Below, piece after piece: positions 39,556 through 49,600 of a DNA stretch of 64,000 bases. How positions within the stretch are numbered: the first letter of the stretch is position 1; the number at the start of each line of letters is the position of its first letter. The translations under genes and the position numbers were made by a program. This DNA is from a virus, in the IMG/VR virus record IMGVR_UViG_3300036861_000275, positions 1-64,000 of that record; one strand, 5' to 3'. Below the pieces are notes generated by a model, which saw only the letters and a program-made list of their open reading frames with translations, ran no database searches and was not told the DNA's origin.

Positions 39556-39621
39556 TGTGTCCCCTCCTTTCCAAGTTCCCCTATTCAGCATGCCGTTGCT
39601 CAGCCCCGCCACGCCTCGGTT

Positions 39622-40620
39622 CTACCTGCGCTTTCCCTTCAGCCGGATGGTCTGCGCCAGTATATCTCTGGCCCCACGGCCGCCGGCTTCGGCACCCTCG
39701 AACATATCGCCCTGCTCTTTGATCTGTCCGCCGTTCAGGTCTGGCGATCGGTACACCGCCGTCAAATACGCCTCGTACTCAGCCGGAGTTAGCCCGTTAG
39801 ACTGCGCCGCACGGTAGCAGCTTTCGACGGTCCATCCGTATGTTTTCTGTGCCGGCGCCCCAGCACCATCCGGGGTGCTCAATCCGGATGGGCCCATTGC
39901 TGGAGACGCCGGCTCAGACTCGATCACGTCGTCGTCGATTTCGTCCACCGGCGCGGCCGGCAGGCTCATCACTTCCACCTTGCCACCCATGGCGCGACGG
40001 TACTCGAAGACGTCCGCGTAGCTCACCGGCGCGTCGATTCGAGGCACGTGGATCGTGGTCCGCACCATATCCTGTTTCTTGGGATCGTGTCGCTGGGTCT
40101 CCTGGGGCTCCAGCTTCAGCAGGAACGGGATGCCCCTAAGTCCCCCGAACGTAGCCGCGAAATGGTCCAAGCAAGAATTTAATGAGATGATGCTGGTCCG
40201 GCCGTGCACGGTCAATTGCCAGACACCCAGCATCTTTACGTCCGGTAGCAGGAAGTTCAGCGTGGCGGTCGGCTTGCACTGCGGCTTGTCACCGTCCAGG
40301 TACTCGCAGGGGCAGGTCCGCTCCACCAGGTCGCCACCCGGGGACCAGCGCCGCGCCACTTCGCCGTTGCCGGCGCAGAAGAGACCGCCGCCGGACCGGT
40401 ACATCTTCAGGGATTGCGGGAAAATCATATCCGGGTCATCAACCGGGAGCATGATCCTCAACTCTTTCGGTTTGTCCCCGAAGACGGCCTTGACCGGGTC
40501 GGGACAGACGAAGTAGTCAGTCGCCCGCGGGAACGTTCTCCCATTGGACTCGACCATCACGCCGAGCTTGATCTTGCCGGCTCTAGGTAGCCGGCGCTTC
40601 TCCGACAATCCTTTAATCAC
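39622..40620 (-). CDS. Recombination directionality factor-like (Gp3-like) protein
   Basis: 332 residues from a GTG at 40620 with GGGAG upstream. LGVMVESNGRTFPRATDYFVCPDPVKAVFGDKPKELRIMLP near residues 19-59 and RTCPCEYLDGDKPQCKPTATLNFLLPDVKMLGVWQLTVHG match the Gp3-like recombination directionality factor fold. No integrase is visible here, so a single-strand-binding or recombination-linked job is equally possible. The C-terminal third is a Pro/Asp-rich linker and a helical end. Confidence 0.7.
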   Translation of the reverse strand: MIKGLSEKRRLPRAGKIKLGVMVESNGRTFPRATDYFVCPDPVKAVFGDKPKELRIMLPVDDPDMIFPQSLKMYRSGGGLFCAGNGEVARRWSPGGDLVERTCPCEYLDGDKPQCKPTATLNFLLPDVKMLGVWQLTVHGRTSIISLNSCLDHFAATFGGLRGIPFLLKLEPQETQRHDPKKQDMVRTTIHVPRIDAPVSYADVFEYRRAMGGKVEVMSLPAAPVDEIDDDVIESEPASPAMGPSGLSTPDGAGAPAQKTYGWTVESCYRAAQSNGLTPAEYEAYLTAVYRSPDLNGGQIKEQGDMFEGAEAGGRGARDILAQTIRLKGKRR

Positions 40621-40633
40621 TTTTTCAACTCCC

Positions 40634-41389
40634 TTATAGGGTTTTGATCGCAATACTTTCCTTCTGAAACACTGCAATTCCCGGAATGTTGATCTGCGCT
40701 GCCGTGAGCCCGGTCTTACCGAGACGCACGATTTCGGCCCGGATGGCTGGCTCATCAGGCTTCATCAGATGACGCGGCACTAGAGCCGTATTGATGACAT
40801 TAAAATCCCAGAGCTTCCGGACGGTGGACGTCGCCTCTTCGGTGACGGTGGTACGCTTTGGCGCCATAGCTACGGCGCGTAGGTCGACAGCCTTGACTTG
40901 CTCCTGTTGAGCCACGGTGTCCGCCGCAGCGGCCGTATCGAGGGCCTCCGCAACCGCCTCATGCTGCCCCGCCCTGTCGGCCTCGAGGGCGCGCGCCATG
41001 GCATCGTCGGCTTCCCGTTTGGCGCGTATGGCCTCTTCCTGTGCCTTGCGCGCCAGCGCGGCGGCTTCGTCGGCTTTACGTTGCTCTTCACGGGCGAAAG
41101 TTAGTATGCGCTCGCGCAGAATAGCATCCGCTTGGCTCACTGGGAGCATCACGCTTCTGAACTCAGCGTTCAAGCTATCCTTCCAGGCTTCGACCGGTTT
41201 CAGGAAGCTCCTCCGGCCAGCCTCGGCTTGATTGAGGATCGTGGAGATGCGCCCCAGTATGGTGACAGCCTGCGCCCTGGAATCAGCGTCGATGACTACA
41301 AGCGCCTTCGCCTGCTCCAAAATCGCCGCGGCTTGTGAACGGTAATCCTGAACAGCCAGCCCCTTGTCGATTAGCACTGGTACGCTCAT
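40634..41389 (-). CDS. Coiled-coil phage protein
   Basis: 251 residues from MSVPVLIDKG (AGGTGG upstream). A short N-terminal domain is followed by a long coiled coil (residues 95-165, rich in A, E, K, R) and a C-terminal segment (KLWDFNVINTALVPRHLMKPDEPAI) seen in phage proteins that sit beside recombinases and single-strand-binding proteins. A role in recombination or replication is inferred from position only. Confidence 0.75.
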   Translation of the reverse strand: MSVPVLIDKGLAVQDYRSQAAAILEQAKALVVIDADSRAQAVTILGRISTILNQAEAGRRSFLKPVEAWKDSLNAEFRSVMLPVSQADAILRERILTFAREEQRKADEAAALARKAQEEAIRAKREADDAMARALEADRAGQHEAVAEALDTAAAADTVAQQEQVKAVDLRAVAMAPKRTTVTEEATSTVRKLWDFNVINTALVPRHLMKPDEPAIRAEIVRLGKTGLTAAQINIPGIAVFQKESIAIKTL

Positions 41390-41420
41390 TGTGGCCACCA
41401 CCTTTTTGTGTGTGATCCGC

Positions 41421-41450
41421 ATACTACGCTATCGACACAATCGTAGTCAA
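41421..41450 (-). promoter_or_regulatory. Leftward sigma70-like promoter of the recombination genes
   Basis: On the minus strand TTGACT (41450-41445), 18-base spacer, TAGTAT (41426-41421), within TAGGGTATTGACT. The -10 is identical to that of the 11.2 kb promoter, and the start of the first gene lies 32 bases downstream. Confidence 0.6.
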
Positions 41451-41485
41451 TACCCTATTGCGACCAATTCACTTTTAGGAGTAGG

Positions 41486-41833
41486 GTGGGTTTTATGGAC
41501 CCAACGAAAAGACGGTCTACCAGAAACTCCCGATTCATCGTGGACTGGAACGCCGGAATGGACGAGGAGGTCCTGCGTAAGAAATACCTGTTCAATGACC
41601 GCCGCGCTGTGCGCGATTTGGCGTCATGTCTGCGCCGGCTAGGCTATACAGTGAAGCGGCGACTTCCCACCAAAAGCAAGCGTAAGGTATGGGCGGAAAC
41701 TGTCATACTCAGGACAAGGGCAGCTACCGCGGTCCTCATGGACGCAGATGGTAAACAGATTGGCACCATGGACCCCATGACTAGAAAACCAAGCTGGTTC
41801 GGCGTGCCGACCGACGGAGGGCGATATGAGTAG
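41486..41833 (+). CDS. Unrecognised basic protein
   Basis: 115 residues from a GTG at 41486 (GGAG upstream; an ATG at 41495 is an alternative). WNAGMDEEVLRKKYLFNDRRAVRDLASCLRRLGYTVKRR reads like a helix-turn-helix DNA-binding segment. It begins divergently, 96 bases from the coiled-coil gene. Possibly a small regulator. Confidence 0.6.
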   Translation: MGFMDPTKRRSTRNSRFIVDWNAGMDEEVLRKKYLFNDRRAVRDLASCLRRLGYTVKRRLPTKSKRKVWAETVILRTRAATAVLMDADGKQIGTMDPMTRKPSWFGVPTDGGRYE

Positions 41834-42218
41834 AGAGAGCGATTTCCTGAATGGTCTCATGGAGAAGAACAAAGAGGTCGAGCGTCTGACGGAAGACGTC
41901 GCCAGACTGCGCACCGAACTGGATGGACAATTGGCGGCTACGCTTCGCGTCAGAGAGGACGCCAACAAGTGGTTTCACGCCTATCAGGACGAGTTTAGCG
42001 AGAGCATCCGCCTGCGCGCCGAGCGAGATGAGATGTTCACCGCCAAAGTTATGGATGAGGTAGTGGCGGCTGAAACGGAGAAGCTGAGGGCCGAGGTAGC
42101 CCGTCTGCGTGTAATCGCAGACAAGGCGTATGCGCTGGCCGTATTTATGGGACGGGATGCAAACCCCACATCAGCTTGGGCGGACTTCTACAATACCGCT
42201 ATGGCCGTCCAGCCTTGA
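41826..42218 (+). CDS. Coiled-coil protein
   Basis: 130 residues with CGGAGGG upstream. Two helical, heptad-like segments (residues 13-40 and 75-105). Overlaps the previous gene by eight bases. Function unknown. Confidence 0.65.
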   Translation: MSRESDFLNGLMEKNKEVERLTEDVARLRTELDGQLAATLRVREDANKWFHAYQDEFSESIRLRAERDEMFTAKVMDEVVAAETEKLRAEVARLRVIADKAYALAVFMGRDANPTSAWADFYNTAMAVQP

Positions 42219-42387
42219 GACAAACAAGCCTGGGGCGCCGGCACACAGAACATTCAAGCGTGCGCCAAGCGTCCCCAGGCCCGATCCGAAACGCTCTACC
42301 CGGCACGTCGTGATGTCCTAGCCAGGAGCAGAGCAGGCCGCCTAGAATACGATCCTTCCACGTGCGCGGCCTGGCTGGCCGGCGCAT
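42199..42387 (-). CDS. Small zinc-ribbon protein
   Basis: 62 residues. CSWLGHHD near residue 20 and CSVCRRPR near 46 give a split zinc site. GAGGTG precedes the ATG. The last 20 bases overlap the end of the convergent gene. Confidence 0.6.
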   Translation of the reverse strand: MRRPARPRTWKDRILGGLLCSWLGHHDVPGRAFRIGPGDAWRTLECSVCRRPRLVCLKAGRP

Positions 42388-42400
42388 CTAGGCACCTCAG

Positions 42401-42685
42401 TTACTTCGTCGACAGCTTGTCGACGCCAGTCAACTTCTGGAAAAGGTTGACTAGTACGTCTCCTGCCAGGTATGCAACAGCCCCCACTAGGGCAGCCTGT
42501 TGCAGCACGCTGGCGTCCTTCGGGATCGGGATCACTGGGAAGAGCGGGAGGAGGACTCCGACCGCGCCGCCCAAGAGAACGTCCGCAATCGACTTCCGGG
42601 AGAGCGTGACCTGATCGTTGCTGACGAAGGCTTTGAGGGCTGACCCGGCGATGCCCCCGAGGGCAAGGTAGACACTGACGTCCAT
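42401..42685 (-). CDS. Holin-like membrane protein
   Basis: 94 residues from MDVSVYLALGG with an AGGAGG site. Three hydrophobic segments (residues 3-20, 34-55 and 60-82) suit a holin; the C terminus is charged. It is the last gene of the lysis block, next to the lysozyme genes. The family is not recognised. Confidence 0.7.
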   Translation of the reverse strand: MDVSVYLALGGIAGSALKAFVSNDQVTLSRKSIADVLLGGAVGVLLPLFPVIPIPKDASVLQQAALVGAVAYLAGDVLVNLFQKLTGVDKLSTK

Positions 42686-42852
42686 AGGATACCTCCTGTC
42701 GTGGTTGAAGGAACTACCGTCCGTGCTTCTAATATAGCGCAGATGATGCCCATCACCGCTATGATTATTGCGAGTCCCGCAAAGCCTATGGCAAAGTATC
42801 CGGCCATGGCTGATGTCTGAGGAGAAAAGAGCACTATATCGCGTAGTTCCAT
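42532..42852 (-). CDS. Single-helix membrane protein overlapping the holin gene
   Basis: 106 residues; start overlaps the zinc-ribbon stop (TAATG). Residues 15-42 (AMAGYFAIGFAGLAIIIAVMGIICAI) form one transmembrane helix. The C-terminal half runs 154 bases through the holin gene in another frame and is Ser/Arg-rich. Overlapping lysis genes are common (antiholin, spanin pairs), but the type is not clear. Confidence 0.5.
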   Translation of the reverse strand: MELRDIVLFSPQTSAMAGYFAIGFAGLAIIIAVMGIICAILEARTVVPSTTTGGILWTSVSTLPSGASPGQPSKPSSATIRSRSPGSRLRTFSWAARSESSSRSSQ

Positions 42853-42977
42853 TACACGCTCTGCCTGGTGGAGCCGTCGACCCACCCGCACACACATCTC
42901 CACAGGCGCACAATCGGGTCGAAATACGCCGTGTGTTGCCCGCATCTTTGGCAGTGCCGGGGATCATTGGCTAGCAT
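42852..42977 (-). CDS. Mini zinc-ribbon protein
   Basis: 41 residues. CQRCGQH at residues 9-15 and CVCGW at 31-35 form one ribbon. The ATG overlaps the lysozyme stop and its own stop overlaps the next start (TAATG at both ends). An odd member of a lysis cassette. Confidence 0.6.
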   Translation of the reverse strand: MLANDPRHCQRCGQHTAYFDPIVRLWRCVCGWVDGSTRQSV

Positions 42978-43399
42978 TAGTTCCATTCTCCGGTCCGAAG
43001 TTGTGTCATCAATCTCTCTGCCCGTATTCCTACCTGACGGGCCCACTTTGAAGCAAGCCCCTCTCGGGCAGCTGTCTCCCAGTCTCCAGCCTCAGCGGCC
43101 TTGAGCATTTTCTCGAACTTGGCAAGTCCAGCGACACCGAGATTATACCCCATGTTCACGAAGGCTCCGCGTCTCGGTTCATCCAGAATTCTCATCCACG
43201 GCCATCGCCCTAAAACCTCGGCCGTGGTCTCGGAAAGCACCTCGTCGAGAATGAACTCAGCCGCTCTCAGGGAGAGCTTTCGCCGCTCCAGACAGAACCC
43301 GATTCCTACCGTCCAGAGCCCTTGAGAATCCTGGTATGGGGTCGGACGATAGCCCTCGTCCCGTATAAGCTGCTCACGGAGGTTAGTCGGAGCACTCAT
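42977..43399 (-). CDS. T4-type lysozyme (GH24 endolysin)
   Basis: 140 residues from the ATG at 43399 (TGATG coupling). EGYRPTPYQDSQGLWTVGIG near residues 15-34 has the exact E-x8-D-x5-T triad. The later GAFVNMGYNLGVAGLAKFEKML and ASKWARQVGIRAERLMTQLRTG match the GH24 fold. It cleaves the murein glycan strands. No signal peptide or SAR helix, so it should depend on a holin. Confidence 0.95.
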   Translation of the reverse strand: MSAPTNLREQLIRDEGYRPTPYQDSQGLWTVGIGFCLERRKLSLRAAEFILDEVLSETTAEVLGRWPWMRILDEPRRGAFVNMGYNLGVAGLAKFEKMLKAAEAGDWETAAREGLASKWARQVGIRAERLMTQLRTGEWN

Positions 43400-43620
43400 C
43401 AGTCGCACTCCCTTTGTGCCACTTCGTCACCGCGCCATGTGCCGCGGCAGATAAGACGCAACGTCTTCTGATTACTCTCGTCGTGTCTCTTCAGGGCAGT
43501 CGTCAACGGGCTCGCTAGGACACCGTCAAAGGCTCCAAGTATGTATAGACACAAGAAAGTAGGTACTCCGATCACCCCTACGGCTTTAACCCACCACGGC
43601 ATCCGATCTGTAGGGTTCAT
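43399..43620 (-). CDS. Single-helix membrane protein of the lysis block
   Basis: 73 residues; ATG overlaps the giant gene stop (ATGA). Residues 11-36 (VKAVGVIGVPTFLCLYILGAF) form one transmembrane helix, followed by a soluble charged tail with two cysteines. It could be a holin, spanin or lysis regulator; the type is uncertain. Confidence 0.65.
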   Translation of the reverse strand: MNPTDRMPWWVKAVGVIGVPTFLCLYILGAFDGVLASPLTTALKRHDESNQKTLRLICRGTWRGDEVAQRECD

Positions 43621-46600
43621 CGGCCGTGCTCTTCCATGATCATCCTCTTCACCGGACCCATTTTTTTCATCTTCATCTCTTTCCATAGCTCAGGATCTTG
43701 TGCTCGGACACGGCTATTGGCCACCCCTCGGACTTCGCGTAGCTTTTTAGCTAGCGCCTCGCGTTGTTCAGCGTCAGTCAGGGATTGATAGGCCGACGAT
43801 GACACGTATGGGTCGATGCGCTCCTCGACTAGCGGACCCATCTCCTCTTTGACCATGCGGTCCCATTCCGGGATTCCGATTGTAGGTAAGATCTCTCGCG
43901 ACTCAAAACCTAGCCGGTCTAGTTCTCTCTCGGCATCGTTTTTGGGTTGCGTCACGGTGGCGCCCAGCATGCCGGCTATCGGCATCCGGCGCTTTGACAC
44001 CTCCCCGGTGGTCGGCGCTATTCTCTCCGGCAACGTTTCGGCGGCGAATGGTGTCGTCGCTTTGATGGGTCCTAGGAACGGCTCCAGGGAAGGGTCTCTT
44101 TGGGTTGCGAACTTATCGGAAAAGATGGCCATGGTCTCTTGGATGTTTTTCAGGGGCACTAACAGGCCGGCGACGGCCTCTCCGAAGAGTTTGCCGGTCA
44201 GCCTACCCTTCATACCCTCCGTGTCAAGATCCCCCAAACCCTTGAAGAGCTGGTCGACCAGCGCCATACCCACGCCAGCCCTCATGTTGACAGACAGAAT
44301 CCCCCGTAGTATCGACCATGAGTCTATGTTGTACAGCGTGCCACGCCTGGCTCGGACCATCAGGTCGCCCACGAATAGGTATGCCGCGAACGGGTTGTAG
44401 GGAGTGATGTCGATATTGTGGCCGCCGACGTTGACCTCATACCACTTATCACCCGCCCAGTCGCTATCCCGCAGCGCATACGAGAGACCCAGCAACATCG
44501 CGCCCATCAATGAGTGGCTGATAGCTCGAAAGTTGCCCTTGGCGAATTCAGCGCGCTCGGCCTTAGACAGCAGTGACAGGAAGCCGAGCGGGTTGAACTT
44601 GCCATAAAACTTCAGAGTGTTCAGCATGAACCGCGGGAACGGTATCACGAAACTAAGCGGGAGGAACCTGTTTACCAGATTCATAAAAAGCCACGGTACG
44701 CTGCCATGTTCAGGGCTCTCGGCGAACGTCAGCTCGAGTGACTTCTGAATGGCTGCCTTCACATCGTCTAGATGGATTTCATCGGCCCGGTTCCCTTTGA
44801 TGAGTGTCTCTAGATCCTTCCCGCGCAACGTAGTGAGTCGATCTAGCTCGGCATGGAGGATGGCGTTACGGAAAGCATTCTCCTGCCAGTTGTTCACGAT
44901 GTTTAGCAGGCTGACGCCCTGATCCATACCGTCTAGGATACGATCCAGCCTAGCCTGACTTCCTCCGGCTGCTTTCTTGTATAATTCGTTGCTGCCGTAA
45001 GTGCTAAAGGCGCGTGAGAATTCCTTTGGGAATGCTGCCAATATCGCCCGGATCTCCGCCTCGTTCTTGGATGGTCCCTGGAGCGCGGTCCCGCGTTGGC
45101 CAGGTCGGAACCACATGTCGATGAGCTGGTGCATCGCGGCCGAAGGGTCTGCCATCCGACTAGGATCAATCTTCCCGCCGAGACCTTTCACGCCGGCCTG
45201 AATCATTCTCTGTAGCCCAACGTCGGCTATATCCAGACCGACTCTCACGTTCTGGCCCCAGAAGTTATGAGTACCGGTCGCCCATCTAGTCGTCAAGAGA
45301 CCACGGCGGATGTTATTCAGCCGATTCCACCAACGCCGCTGGATTTCTTGCTCGCGCATCACCTCTTTGAGCCCTTGTTTCTCTGCGACCTCGTCTAGGG
45401 CTGCCCTTATTTGCGGATCGGCTCGCTTGATAGCTTGAGCCAGACGTCCTAATGCACCAAGACGTCTAGCCGCATCTCTGACGGCATCCCGGAAGAGAGC
45501 GTCAGCAAATTCGGTGTCAGTGAGTCCGAACTTAGCCCGGACACTCTGGAGATGATCGCTCGTCAACTTGCCGTCTTCCATAAGGTTCCGGATCTGATCC
45601 GAGATTAGCATGTCTGGGTCACGAGCTACACCGGCCGCAGTAAATAGATCCTTGGCTACGGCAAGCACTTGACTGTGCTCCCCTAGAGCCAGTATAGGAT
45701 CGACCACATTGACGTCCGCTTGCGACAGAGCGCCCGGCTGAGCGCCTTGCATGTTCTGTGGATTCGCCACCAGCGGGTCAGGTGACGTTTCGCCCGGCGC
45801 CGGCAAAGACTTCTGCACTGCCTGACTAAGCTCCTGCTGCCGCGCCAAGGTACGTTCACGGATGCGCCGGCCGACTTCCTCTTGGATCTGGCGTCGGCGA
45901 TCTTCGGTAGGTTCCCGGGCCATCAGCCCGGTCTCTCCAGGTCTGGCCTCAGCAGCTCTTGCAGCGGGAAGAACGCCGGTGAGTCGTTCCCGTTCCACGG
46001 CATATCCAGTAACCTTTTCCCCGTACTCCAGGCCACGTTCTACGTTTGTCCGCACAGCCTCGCTGCCGGCTGCTCCCGTCACCGGGGAGCGCCACACGTG
46101 GTCTGTGATATTGCCGTTCTTAATCAATGTACGCGAAATCTGATCTGTGCCAGCCCACAGGGAGTCTGTGTAGACCAAGGCTCTCATAGCACCGAAACCG
46201 CGCTTTTGATCCTGAAGCCATTGCCTGAATTCAGGGCCGGAGTTGTATTCAGCTAGAGGTAAGGTCTGAATGGCCCGGACCTTATTGCGCGCATCGGAAT
46301 AAACAAGCACAATCTCTTGATGCCCATGCACGATCTGCCCGGCAACAGCAGCCATCGCCTGAGGGGTCCCGACGTCAGCATTGAGCAGCTTATGCTCGAC
46401 TAGCGGCGTTAGAAGCGTATCCGGGCCTGTGCCAGGGAGTTTATGGATGGTTGCCATCTCAGGAGTCCTGGCACCGCTAGAGATCACGGCATACGTGCCT
46501 GAATCTATGACTACGTGGCCCTGAAAACCGGGCACTTCACCGCTGATCGTGGTAGTCATGTTCACGTCGTCCTGAGATACGGCAGGGTTGCCTGATGGAT

Positions 46601-49600
46601 GGTTGTGCATCATCCAATACCCATCAGCCCCCAGATCCTTCATCGTAGCCTTCATCCTGGCCATGCCTTCAGCGTTTGTGCCGTTTCCCTCGAAAGCTAG
46701 AGTGACGGCCGCCAGCCTTGACGAGACAGGAGTCCAACCTACTAACCGGCCCTGTTTCGTGTACAGTATCCGGAATGTCTCGTACCTAGGATCACGTAGT
46801 ACCTGGGCCATCTCGGCGAGCTGGCGATGTCCCTCTATCTTGCGCCCTATCCAATCCAGTTTGCCGGTCTGGACAAGATCGGCGCGGATGCCGAGGCCCA
46901 GTACCTTAACGCCTTTCGGCCAGATAGCTGAGGATGGGGCCATGGACTTGAAACTATCCTCCGGGGTCGCCTGGACGGCTTGTAGATCCCAGAGGGCATC
47001 CATCGTTAGCTGGTTCGTGCGCGCCGAGGCGTCTTTGCGTTTTTTGTAATCCTGTACGCGCTCAAATAGCGCCTGACCTCGGTCCAGCACGCTCTCTCGC
47101 ATGGCCGTGGTGACTTCGAGGGAATGCACCGGATGGCCTTTGCTGATCGGGTCTATCAGGTTGTCCATCCACTGACCGTTCCCACGGTCTAGGGCCGATT
47201 GAGCCTCTCTCCTAGTCGCATACTGACCGACAACCGTACCCGAACCTGTAAGAGTAACCCAAGGCTTGGCGGCCTTTTCGGCATCGCTGACAGGCCCAAG
47301 GAAAACCAAGTTGGGCCGGTCCACCTCGACCATCGAGTACTTGGCGCCCCACTTCTTCCCGTACTTGACGGCAAAGTCCTTGAGGATCTTGTCGTAGAAG
47401 CCGCGCATGCCTTCGCCGCCAACCTCTAGCCCGTCGCCAGCTATGTATCCCTGGGCTTCGCCTACAATGCGGGCGGCTATCGGTTTCGGTAATACGTCAT
47501 CGACCTGGTGTCCGACAAAACGTTCAGCGCCTCTGTTGGCTGTGCTAGCCAGCACTTTCCCATCCGAGCCGACCAGAAACTTAATGTCGCCGCCGCCGCC
47601 CTGTTTGCCCAAGACAACCATTGGCTGATGCTCGCCTCGGAGCGTGTTGGCCCACGTCACGGAATTGATCACGTGAGAGATTGAATAGCGCTCATTCTGC
47701 TGGGCGCCGGTGGTCCAGGATACCCTGTCGTAGCCGTTCTCTGCCGCCCAGCGCAACACTCGCTTGAAGGCGAGCTCGTGCCAGGTCTTCGCGAATGGAG
47801 CGTCAGGGACTCCTGTTTTCCCGACGTCTTGCAGCTTGTGAATCATATCTTCCTTCTCTACGAGGCTCTTATGCCTACTCCTGATCTCATCTGGTTCCGC
47901 CTGCTCAGCGCCACGTCGCCCGATTAGAGTCTCATACTCTGCACGCTCTTGATCGAACGATTGCTGAAGGGCCTTAATCTGGGCGATTTCGGGTATCGTC
48001 AGCTCGCGACGGTAACCCTGCTTGCGGCCTTTCTGGTGCCAATCGGACTGGAGCTCCTCGATATGCAGCGTCCTACGACCTTCCGGATCGGTTCTGTCAT
48101 TGAATCGTGTGTGCACTAGGATATTTGGTGCATCCCAGTGCGCCGACTCGAACACTACCGGTTTGCGTTTAGAGACTGTAGGTGCAGGTGATTCGTAGAA
48201 GCGGGTTCCATCCTTGACCATGTCGGCTACGTGACCAGCGTGACCCCTAAAAAACTCAAACACATTTCCATTACGATTAAGAGCTAAAACCTCGCCGCCA
48301 TTATTCACTCTACTGGCAGCGTCCTCGGCAGAAAGCCGAGCGCCTGTTTTAATAAACCCGTTGGGTCCCTGAGTCTCGGCCTGGATAATAGCGTCCATCC
48401 GATCCCGAGCTAGGTACGAGCCTATCGGGCGGCCCTTGTCATCAAACACGTCGAATACGTCCGCTCCCTGCATTTTGTTATGCCATGTAATACCCGCCGA
48501 TACCGCTTCAGCAGGAAGACCCCTGATCGGCTGCTCGTCGCTGACGGAGACAGCCTGCTCGTACAGCATCATCCACTTATAGAACTCGTTCAGGTCCGAT
48601 CTGATCTGGCCCTGGGCGGATTCCTGGACACCCGGGATCGGAATGCTGTATCGAATACTTCTGGCCTCATTGGTGTGGTACCCGAGCAGCAGATTAGCCT
48701 TTAACAGCTGCGGTACCCCGGCGGCGTTCTGGTCTAGCGTGATAGCAGCCGTGGCTTTAGCCTGGTCGGCCCGCTTCAGAATTGCTTCCTTGATACGCCT
48801 GTCGTCCGTCGGCTGATTTGCGTGCGTCAATTCCACCCAGCGCTCGAACTGGTCTTGTGTCATCTCTTCTAGTGCTTTGCGATTAAGCCCATGCAATTCG
48901 GCCGACTCGTTTGGATTGAGAGGGCTCACGTTACCTAGAGTCAGGAGAAGTTCACGGCCGTTCTTGGCCCCTGGGAGGACGTAAGCTGCATACTTCAATC
49001 CTTGCCCTGCATTGGAAATATCCCTAGCGGCTTGATTCAGGTCACGACTCAGGTCGGCCACTCTATCCCTGGTCTCGAAAAATCTATCCGTCAAAGCTGC
49101 CAACCGATCTTCGACGGCCTGAATCGGCGGGCTGGGGACACCATTAATCAACATGGAGTCAGTGCCAGTGTAGAGAGCTGCCCGAAGATTTTTTAGCCCC
49201 CTATGAACCATCTGATTATCAGCACCGGCGCTTAAATCATCCATGATCTGATCGGCGCGATAGCCGCTCACTAAAGGATCAACGGCTCGCCATATATCCC
49301 CTTTGGCTGAGACGTACTCACGATGAGCCGCTGAATGAGCCGCCTCTATGGTCTCTTTCTTCGCCAGCAATTCTGGCGGTGCCATTCCATAGACCACCTC
49401 GTCGACCTTGACGGCGTTAGCATCCAGGAAGTTCACCACGTCCTGCTTGGTGACCGGCCCTGTCTTGTCGCGTAGCCAGTCATCCAGGCCGCTCCACTTA
49501 ACTTCGTCCTGTTTGACCTCGTTCGACCTGAGAATGGCCCGAAGCTGGTCTACGCTTGCCCGCGTGGGCAGTTTGGTCTCTATCAAATCCTTGAGGCCAG

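Noticed and set aside
40621-40755. Longer N terminus of the directionality-factor-like gene
   Set aside because: The extra 45 residues overlap the upstream gene, are Arg/Ser-rich and lack a ribosome site; the GTG at 40620 has one.
42229-42286. GCCTGGGG/CCCCAGGC inverted repeat near the convergent gene ends
   Set aside because: The arms are over 40 bases apart and lie within the coding part of the zinc-ribbon gene, with no T-run; chance is likely.
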